Source: Marinilabiliales bacterium
GTDB lineage: Bacteria > Bacteroidota > Bacteroidia > Bacteroidales > Prolixibacteraceae
NCBI GenBank assembly: GCA_021286825.1
Contig: JAJTBP010000002.1
Span: 1 to 60,031 of the forward strand
Length of the DNA stretch: 60,031 bases
Direction of reading: 5' to 3'
Below are positions 54,202 through 60,031 of this stretch, one piece after another (within the stretch, counting starts at the first letter, position 1; every line of letters begins with the position of its first letter). The notes under the pieces are model-generated. The model made no database searches. It was not told where the DNA came from and saw only the letters and a program-made list of their open reading frames with translations. Position numbers and translations under genes: made by a program.

Positions 54202-55326
54202 ATGGCTGGAATTTACATTCATATTCCTTTTTGTGAACACAAGTGTCTCTATTGTGACTTTTTTTCTGGCAACCAGCTGTATTTAATGGATGATTATGTG
54301 GAGGCAGTTGCAAAAGAACTGAAGTTAAGAGCTGATTACCTCCATCACGAGTTTGTTGAGACGATCTATTTTGGAGGGGGTACACCTTCCCTATTAAATA
54401 AAGAACAGATATTGTGGTTAAAGAATGCTATTGTAAAGGCATTCCCTGTGAAAGACACCGTTGAATTTACGTTGGAGTGCAATCCAGAGAACATTAATAC
54501 GTTATATGTCAAGGATTTGATTGAGATTGGGGTAAATCGAATCAGTTTGGGTATTCAATTTTTGAACAATGAAAGATTGTCCTATTTCAATCGTAATCAT
54601 ACCAGAGAATTGATATTACAAAGTTTAGATGTTCTGGAGAAACTGAATTTTCCAAACATTTCTGTTGATTTCATTTTTAACGTTCCTGGAATAGATTCCG
54701 AGGAGTTGATAAAAGATCTTAAATTCATTTTGAAGTACCCAATCAAACACATTTCTACTTACTCCTTGACTGTTTCTGAAGGTTCAAAACTTTATTGGTT
54801 GAGAGATAAAGGAGTTTTTCATGAATCTAGTGAAGAGGATTTTGAAAATCATTATACCTCCGTTCTAGACTTAATGGCGAATTATGGTTATAGACAATAT
54901 GAAATAAGTAATTTTGCCAAGTCTGGTTATGAAAGTATTCACAATTCCAATTATTGGCGTAATGGAATTTATTTGGGTGCTGGAGTTTCAGCCCATAGTT
55001 ACGATGGTAACACAAGACAATGGAATCATAAAAACATCAAGAAATATATACGGGATTTGGAAAACGATCGTATGGAATTTGAAAAGGAGACACTTTCTAC
55101 TGATCAAAAGTTGAACGAATACTTACTTTTCAAACTACGTACATTTGATCCTATTGATTTTGAATGGATTACAAATAATTTTGGAGATCATTACAGTCGT
55201 TTGCTCCGAAAGAAAGTAAATGAGTTATATCAGGATGGTTATTTTGTTCGGGAAAATGAAAATTTTAGATGCAGTCAAAAGGAATTTATGGTATCTGATT
55301 ATTTGGCAAAACAATTATTTTTCTAA
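54202..55326 (+). CDS. hemW: Radical SAM heme chaperone HemW
   Basis: A 374-residue member of the HemW/HemN-like radical SAM family. The cluster motif IPFCEHKCLYCDF (Cx3Cx2C) is followed by IYFGGGTPSLL and the family's SLGIQFLN and SVDFIFNVPG segments. The extra N-terminal residues needed for true coproporphyrinogen oxidase HemN are missing, so a heme chaperone/insertion role is more likely. It uses a C-terminal HemN domain (about 290-374). It starts three bases after rpiB. Confidence 0.92.
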   Translation: MAGIYIHIPFCEHKCLYCDFFSGNQLYLMDDYVEAVAKELKLRADYLHHEFVETIYFGGGTPSLLNKEQILWLKNAIVKAFPVKDTVEFTLECNPENINTLYVKDLIEIGVNRISLGIQFLNNERLSYFNRNHTRELILQSLDVLEKLNFPNISVDFIFNVPGIDSEELIKDLKFILKYPIKHISTYSLTVSEGSKLYWLRDKGVFHESSEEDFENHYTSVLDLMANYGYRQYEISNFAKSGYESIHNSNYWRNGIYLGAGVSAHSYDGNTRQWNHKNIKKYIRDLENDRMEFEKETLSTDQKLNEYLLFKLRTFDPIDFEWITNNFGDHYSRLLRKKVNELYQDGYFVRENENFRCSQKEFMVSDYLAKQLFF

Positions 55327-55337
55327 AGTATCGATAC

Positions 55338-55763
55338 ATGGCTATTTATTTTAATTGGGATAGTGTTGAAAGCTTTGATATACAGGAAAATAAGATAAGG
55401 AAGGTGATTAAAAACCTTCTTAGAATTAATTTTTTGAGGTTAGGTGAGATCAATTATATCTTTTGCAGCGATGAGTACTTGCTAGAGATCAATAAGAATT
55501 TTTTATCACATGATTATTATACTGATGTGATTACCTTCGATTACAAGGAAGGACGTTTGGTTTCAGGTGATGTTTACATTAGTCTGGATACCGTTCGGGA
55601 GAATGGACGCTTGTTCGGAGATAGTTTTGAAATAGAAATTCTTAGGGTTATCTTTCATGGTTTTTTGCATTTGATTGGTTATGATGACAAGGATATGAAT
55701 AGTAAAGCCATCATGACCCTTATGGAGGATCGGTTGCTAGAAAAATATGCCAGTTTGAATTGA
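55338..55763 (+). CDS. ybeY: rRNA maturation endoribonuclease YbeY
   Basis: A 141-residue YbeY, a metal-dependent RNase for 16S rRNA 3' processing and ribosome quality control. The motif HGFLHLIGYDDKD corresponds to HGxLHLxGYDH; the first two His are kept but the third ligand position is Asp. Bacteroidota homologues commonly diverge at this position, so it is probably a lineage feature. SHDYYTDVITFDY and SGDVYISLDTV strands are typical. The TGA directly abuts the mnmG ATG. Confidence 0.93.
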   Translation: MAIYFNWDSVESFDIQENKIRKVIKNLLRINFLRLGEINYIFCSDEYLLEINKNFLSHDYYTDVITFDYKEGRLVSGDVYISLDTVRENGRLFGDSFEIEILRVIFHGFLHLIGYDDKDMNSKAIMTLMEDRLLEKYASLN

Positions 55764-57644
55764 ATGACGACTAATAATAGATTTGATATAATTGTTGTGG
55801 GAGGCGGTCATGCCGGGTGTGAAGCTGCCCATAGTGCGGCTTCTTTGGGAGCGCATGTTTTATTGATTACGATGGATATTTATAGGATTGCACAGATGAG
55901 TTGTAATCCTGCTGTGGGTGGCATTGCAAAAGGACAAATTGTTCGTGAGATTGATGCATTGGGTGGAATGATGGCTAAAATCACGGATCAATCCACTTTA
56001 CAATTCCGAATGTTAAATCGTTCGAAAGGACCGGCCATGTGGAGTCCTCGTGCGCAGTGTGATAAAATTAAATTCTCAGAAGGTTGGAGAATTCAATTAC
56101 AAGAGAATAAAAATATTTCTTTTTGGCAAGGTTCAGCAAAAAAGTTGATTTTAGATGGTGATACTGTTTTGGGAATTGAAACAGATTTGGGTTTTAAATT
56201 TTATAGCAAGGCAGTTATCCTTACGAATGGAACTTTTTTGAATGGTCTGTTGCATTTTGGTCAAACCAAGATAGGAGGAGGTCGAATTGCGGAGCAATCC
56301 TCTGTTGGTATTTCCGACCAAATGGCATTACTTGGTTTTAATACCGGCAGGATGAAAACGGGTACACCTCCTAGAATTGACAAACGGACAATTAATTTTT
56401 CTAAGTTAGAGGAGCAATTCGGAGAATCCAATCAACAGTTTTCCTTCTATCACCCTCGTCAAGTTAGATTGCCTGAAATCAATTGTCACATTACCTATAC
56501 CAACGAACGTGTGCATCAAGAATTGGAGGTAGGTTTCGCGCAATCACCCATGTTCGATGGAACCATAAAGGGATTGGGTCCAAGATATTGTCCCAGTATT
56601 GAGACGAAATTGGTCATCTTTGCTGAAAAGTCAAGCCATCAACTATATCTGGAGCCTGAAGGAGTGGATTCTATTGAATATTATTTGAATGGGTTTTCTA
56701 CTTCCTTGCCCTTAGATGTTCAATTGCGTGCAATTCATTACATCGAAGGATTAGAGGATGCTCTGATCATTCGTCCTGGTTATGCCATCGAATACGATTT
56801 CTTCGATCCAACGCAATTGCATCATACATTGGAATCCAAAATCATATCAAACCTATTTCTGGCTGGGCAAATTAATGGAACAACAGGATACGAGGAAGCT
56901 GCAGCACAAGGTTTAATGGCGGGTATCAATGCCTACCAAAAATGCCATAGCAAACAACCCATGGTACTGGATCGCTCCGAAGCCTACATCGGTGTGCTCA
57001 TTGATGATCTGGTAACCAAAGGAGTCGATGAACCTTATCGTATGTTTACCAGCCGTGCTGAATATCGGTTGCTCCTTAGACAGGACAATGCGGATGAACG
57101 TTTGTCTCAGAAAGGATACGACATAGGGTTGTTACCAGGAGAACATTACGATAGATTTATCGAAAAACAACATTTCATCAAAATGCATGTTGAGAATGCC
57201 GGTCATATTTCTGTCGTACCAGAGTTTATCAATCCTTATTTAGTTGAACACGAATCTGCCCCCATTAAGCAAAGAACCAGATTGTCTAGTTTGGTAAGTC
57301 GACCTCAAGTTCGTCTCGCCGAAGTCTTGGATCACTCATCCGTTCTTAAGAACTATTTTTCATCAATCCCTCTTAAGTTTTGGCAAGAAGTCATTGAATC
57401 TGTTGAAATTCGCATCAAATACGCGGGTTACATTAGTCGGGAACACAATACAGTTGATAAATTGGTTAGATTGGAAAATGTAAAGATTGAAGATAGGTTT
57501 GATTATCAATCCATTCAGTCATTATCAACTGAAGCCAGAGAAAAATTGACACGTATCCAGCCTAAAACCATTGGCCAGGCCAAGCGGATTCCTGGGATTT
57601 CACCCAATGACATTAATGTTTTATTGGTTTTGTTGGGCCGATAA
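55764..57644 (+). CDS. mnmG: tRNA U34 carboxymethylaminomethyl modification enzyme MnmG
   Basis: A 626-residue FAD enzyme (GidA). With MnmE it makes the cmnm5/nm5 group on wobble U34. Motifs: VVGGGHAGCEAA for FAD, MSCNPAVGGIAKGQIVREIDALGG, KGPAMWSPRAQCDK, TGRMKTGTPPRID with the TGTPPR signature, LAGQINGTTGYEEAAAQG and FTSRAEYRLLLRQDNAD. Length is complete. MnmH, acting at the same nucleotide's 2-position, is encoded at 24.7 kb. A parS-like palindrome starts on the very next base after its stop. Confidence 0.97.
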   Translation: MTTNNRFDIIVVGGGHAGCEAAHSAASLGAHVLLITMDIYRIAQMSCNPAVGGIAKGQIVREIDALGGMMAKITDQSTLQFRMLNRSKGPAMWSPRAQCDKIKFSEGWRIQLQENKNISFWQGSAKKLILDGDTVLGIETDLGFKFYSKAVILTNGTFLNGLLHFGQTKIGGGRIAEQSSVGISDQMALLGFNTGRMKTGTPPRIDKRTINFSKLEEQFGESNQQFSFYHPRQVRLPEINCHITYTNERVHQELEVGFAQSPMFDGTIKGLGPRYCPSIETKLVIFAEKSSHQLYLEPEGVDSIEYYLNGFSTSLPLDVQLRAIHYIEGLEDALIIRPGYAIEYDFFDPTQLHHTLESKIISNLFLAGQINGTTGYEEAAAQGLMAGINAYQKCHSKQPMVLDRSEAYIGVLIDDLVTKGVDEPYRMFTSRAEYRLLLRQDNADERLSQKGYDIGLLPGEHYDRFIEKQHFIKMHVENAGHISVVPEFINPYLVEHESAPIKQRTRLSSLVSRPQVRLAEVLDHSSVLKNYFSSIPLKFWQEVIESVEIRIKYAGYISREHNTVDKLVRLENVKIEDRFDYQSIQSLSTEAREKLTRIQPKTIGQAKRIPGISPNDINVLLVLLGR

Positions 57645-57660
57645 TGTTCCACGTGGAACA
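57645..57660. promoter_or_regulatory. parS-like ParB-binding site
   Basis: TGTTCCACGTGGAACA is a perfect 16-bp palindrome with the CACGTG core, one or two bases away from the common bacterial parS sequence TGTTTCACGTGAAACA and keeping its symmetry. It sits between the mnmG stop and apt. In many genomes parS sites cluster near oriC, where gidA/mnmG also often lies. Confidence 0.75.
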
Positions 57661-57688
57661 ATGTTACATAAAGCAAAAATCCAGAAGT

Positions 57689-58222
57689 ATGACAATTACC
57701 CTTGAAGATGTTAGAAAATCCATCCGAAACATCCCTGATTTTCCGAAAGAAGGAATTCAATTCAAAGATGTTTCCACTGCGTTCAAAGATAAGAGAATTT
57801 ATAATTTTATTCTAAAGGAACTGGCAGACCATTACAAGGACTTTGGGATAACCAAAGTTGTCGGAATTGAATCCAGGGGTTTCATCTTAGGAAGTTCGTT
57901 GGCTGGTGCCCTTCATGCAGGATTTATTCCGGTGCGAAAACCCGGAAAATTGCCGGCTGATACCTACATGCAGACTTATGATTTGGAATACGGCACAGAT
58001 GCGTTGGAAATTCATACGGATGCTTTAACACCGGATGATGTTGTTTTGATTCATGATGATTTGCTGGCTACCGGAGGTACGGTGAATGCTGCCGTTGATT
58101 TGGTTAAGAAGTTTGGTGTGAAGCAAGTTTTTGTCAATTTTTTTGTTGAATTGGATTTTCTCAAGGGAAGAGAGAAAATCAATCCCAATATTCCGGTTTG
58201 GTCTTTAATACATTTTGAATAG
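57689..58222 (+). CDS. apt: Adenine phosphoribosyltransferase
   Basis: A 177-residue Apt from the ATG at 57689. It salvages adenine to AMP using PRPP. Motifs: IRNIPDFPKEGIQFKD N-terminus, GIESRGFILGSSLA, RKPGKLPADTY hood and the PRPP loop VVLIHDDLLATGGTVNAA. An upstream in-frame start at 57644 would overlap the parS site and lacks family sequence. The TAG is immediately followed by the uvrC GTG. Confidence 0.95.
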   Translation: MTITLEDVRKSIRNIPDFPKEGIQFKDVSTAFKDKRIYNFILKELADHYKDFGITKVVGIESRGFILGSSLAGALHAGFIPVRKPGKLPADTYMQTYDLEYGTDALEIHTDALTPDDVVLIHDDLLATGGTVNAAVDLVKKFGVKQVFVNFFVELDFLKGREKINPNIPVWSLIHFE

Positions 58223-60022
58223 GTGAGTGAGTCTGAATCACATCTTTTGTCTGTCGTCAAAGCCTTGCCTTCCGATCCGGGGGTTTATCAATTCTTTAAT
58301 AAGGAAGGGAAAATCATCTATGTTGGGAAAGCAAAGAACCTTAAGCGAAGGGTATTGTCCTATTTTCAAAAGGAACACACCAGTCGAAAGACGGAGGTGT
58401 TGGTAAGACAGATAGAAAAAATTCAGCACGTTGTCGTAGATAGTGAGGATGATGCGTTGCTTTTGGAAAACAACCTGATTAAGAAATATCAGCCCAAGTA
58501 CAACATCCTCCTGAAGGATGACAAAACATTTCCTTGGATATGTATCAAGAATGAAGCATTTCCAAGGATTTTTTATACGCGGAAGCGCATAAAAGATGGG
58601 TCCCAGTATTTTGGACCCTACACTTCCGTTTTTATGGCTAAGACGCTTTTGGAGGTAATCAAACAATTGTTCCCCATAAGAAATTGTACGCTTGTTCTTA
58701 ATCCAAGAAATATTTCGGAAAATAGATTCAAGCGATGTTTGGAATATCAGATCGGTAATTGTTATGGTCCTTGTGAATCGCTTTATTCAAAGGAATTGTA
58801 TGATGAGGACGTCTTAAACGTTAAGTCGATATTAAACGGAACCTTGACACCTGTGTTTTCCTTTTTAAAAGAAAGAATGCAGTTGTTTGCTGATCGATTG
58901 GATTTTGAAAGAGCCCTTCAATACAAGCAAAAAATTGAAATTCTTGAGAATTATCGTAGCAAATCTTTGGTTTGTTCGGCTGTATTGACCAACCTCGATG
59001 TATTTTCCTACCATGAAAAGGAAAATCTTGTGATGGTTAATTATTTCAGAATAGTAGATGGCTCCATTGTAAATACCTATTTGTTGGAGGTTCGTAAAAG
59101 ATTGGAAGAAAATCAGGAAGAGATCCTTTCATTGTGTGCTGTATCGATCCGGGAACGCTTTAAGTCGACCTCACAAGAAGTTTTGGTTCCCTTTGAAACA
59201 CAAATTCCGAAAGCAAAAGTAACAGTACCCGTCAAAGGGGAGAAGAGAAAATTGCTTGAACTGTGTGAGCGAAATGGGAAGATGGCACTGTTGGAGAAAA
59301 TAAAAAATGATTCAGCGAAGGCTCCAGCCACCAAATCGAGTCGGATTTTGGAGACACTTCAGAAGGATTTGCGATTGCCTAAACCTCCGCAATGGATTGA
59401 GTGCTTTGACAATTCCAATATTTCTGGGGAGTTTCCGGTTTCTTCCTGTGTGGTTTTCAAAGATGCCGTACCCCATAAATCTCAGTACCGTCACTTTAAT
59501 GTCAAGCAAGTGGTGGGACCCAATGATTTTGCGACCATGGAAGAGGTGGTTCGAAGAAGATATACGCGACAAGTAGAAGAAGGCAATCGTTTGCCTGATT
59601 TGATCGTCATCGATGGGGGGAAAGGCCAATTGTCAGCAGCGTTTGGGATTCTACAGGAGCTTTCACTGGCAGATAGAATCCCTATGATAGGGATTGCCAA
59701 GCGCTTGGAGGAGATTTACTATCCATCTGATCCTTTGCCACTCTACCTGGATAAAAAGTCAGAAAGCATGAAAGTGCTTCAACATTTGCGAGATGAAGCA
59801 CATCGTTTCGGCATTACCTTTCATCGGAACAAGCGTTCTCAGGGATTTACCGATTCCATGTTGGAAAAGATTGAGGGAGTTGGTAAGAAGAGTGCCGAAA
59901 AATTGTTGGGAGTCTATCATTCCGTGGAGAAGCTAAAAACAATCCCTGTGGAAGAGATGGCAAAGCAGGTAGGATTGGAAAGAGCCAGGAAGATTAAGAA
60001 TTATCTGGCAGGATCAAACTAA
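58223..60022 (+). CDS. uvrC: Excinuclease ABC subunit C
   Basis: A complete 599-residue UvrC with a GTG start adjoining the apt stop. It makes both incisions in nucleotide excision repair. Domains: GIY-YIG nuclease (15-95) with PGVYQF and IIYVGKAKNLKRRV; Cys-rich region C-x8-C-type RCLEYQIGNCYGPC (about 172-185); UVR helix LDFERALQYKQKIEIL; RNase H-like C-terminal nuclease with ECFDNSNISG and VIDGGKGQL; and two helix-hairpin-helix motifs at the end (IEGVGKKSAEKLL). Ends nine bases before the window edge. Confidence 0.96.
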   Translation: MSESESHLLSVVKALPSDPGVYQFFNKEGKIIYVGKAKNLKRRVLSYFQKEHTSRKTEVLVRQIEKIQHVVVDSEDDALLLENNLIKKYQPKYNILLKDDKTFPWICIKNEAFPRIFYTRKRIKDGSQYFGPYTSVFMAKTLLEVIKQLFPIRNCTLVLNPRNISENRFKRCLEYQIGNCYGPCESLYSKELYDEDVLNVKSILNGTLTPVFSFLKERMQLFADRLDFERALQYKQKIEILENYRSKSLVCSAVLTNLDVFSYHEKENLVMVNYFRIVDGSIVNTYLLEVRKRLEENQEEILSLCAVSIRERFKSTSQEVLVPFETQIPKAKVTVPVKGEKRKLLELCERNGKMALLEKIKNDSAKAPATKSSRILETLQKDLRLPKPPQWIECFDNSNISGEFPVSSCVVFKDAVPHKSQYRHFNVKQVVGPNDFATMEEVVRRRYTRQVEEGNRLPDLIVIDGGKGQLSAAFGILQELSLADRIPMIGIAKRLEEIYYPSDPLPLYLDKKSESMKVLQHLRDEAHRFGITFHRNKRSQGFTDSMLEKIEGVGKKSAEKLLGVYHSVEKLKTIPVEEMAKQVGLERARKIKNYLAGSN

Positions 60023-60031
60023 TACAATGAG

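Noticed and set aside
1-60031. CRISPR arrays, tRNA or rRNA genes, insertion sequences, phage or conjugation genes
   Set aside because: None was seen: no regular spaced repeats, cloverleaf-like sequences, transposase or integrase motifs were recognised on either strand.

Overview
This 60 kb window is bacterial chromosome from a member of the Bacteroidota, most likely an anaerobic or facultative glycan degrader of the Bacteroidales/Marinilabiliales type. The evidence is the gene content (GH95 fucosidase, sulfatase, DUF1080, DUF4292, DUF6599, WG-repeat and GYF_2 proteins, all of Bacteroidota style), the conserved run flippase - dut - TPR lipoprotein - DUF4292 - EnvC-like protein, and promoters of the TTTG-N19-21-TAnnTTTG type instead of sigma70 boxes. 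No rRNA, tRNA, CRISPR array or insertion sequence was seen.

Region 1 (1-11 kb) is carbohydrate catabolism: the 3' end of a GH95 alpha-L-fucosidase, a secreted DUF1080 (3-keto-glycoside) protein, an MBL hydrolase and a membrane metallophosphoesterase on the minus strand, a Ser-type sulfatase, then a row of a tetraheme NapC-type cytochrome fused to a SUMF1 domain, two Tat-exported Gfo/Idh/MocA oxidoreductases and a ThuA-domain lipoprotein. Region 2 (11-18 kb) has a GT2 glycosyltransferase, an AT-richer patch of poorly known membrane proteins, a GT-C membrane protein with C-terminal TPRs and a small secreted or membrane protein. Region 3 (17.9-25.8 kb, minus strand) is a selenium cluster: mnmH, yedF, a cysteine-desulfurase-like protein and a DUF3343 Se/S-carrier-like protein, then a glycyl radical enzyme (GRE) and its activase, then selD. 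The activase reading frame is broken by an internal deletion that removes the SAM-binding GGE region.

Region 4 (26-37 kb) returns to sugar and envelope metabolism: a polytopic membrane protein paired with an SMP-30 lactonase, an ADP-ribosylglycohydrolase-fold protein, a Tat-exported sugar isomerase/epimerase-type protein, a ceramidase-like protein with Ca-loop-like insertions, a HAD phosphatase, and a ferredoxin-tailed aldo/keto reductase coupled to DUF6599. Region 5 (37-53 kb) is mostly core: a COG2509 flavoprotein abutting metH, a Crp/Fnr regulator, the envelope/dut cluster, glutaminyl cyclotransferase, ruvB and a stand-alone receiver protein. Region 6 (53.7-60 kb) is a tight, AT-rich housekeeping operon rpiB-hemW-ybeY-mnmG-apt-uvrC, with a perfect parS-like palindrome directly after mnmG.

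The genes connect in two ways. MnmG (with MnmE elsewhere) and MnmH modify the same wobble uridine, and SelD, YedF, the desulfurase-like protein and DUF3343 can supply selenium for it. The DUF1080, Gfo/Idh/MocA, ThuA and isomerase-type proteins together look like a toolkit for C3-oxidation-based glycoside cleavage, several parts of it exported and possibly linked to the quinone pool through the tetraheme-SUMF1 fusion.
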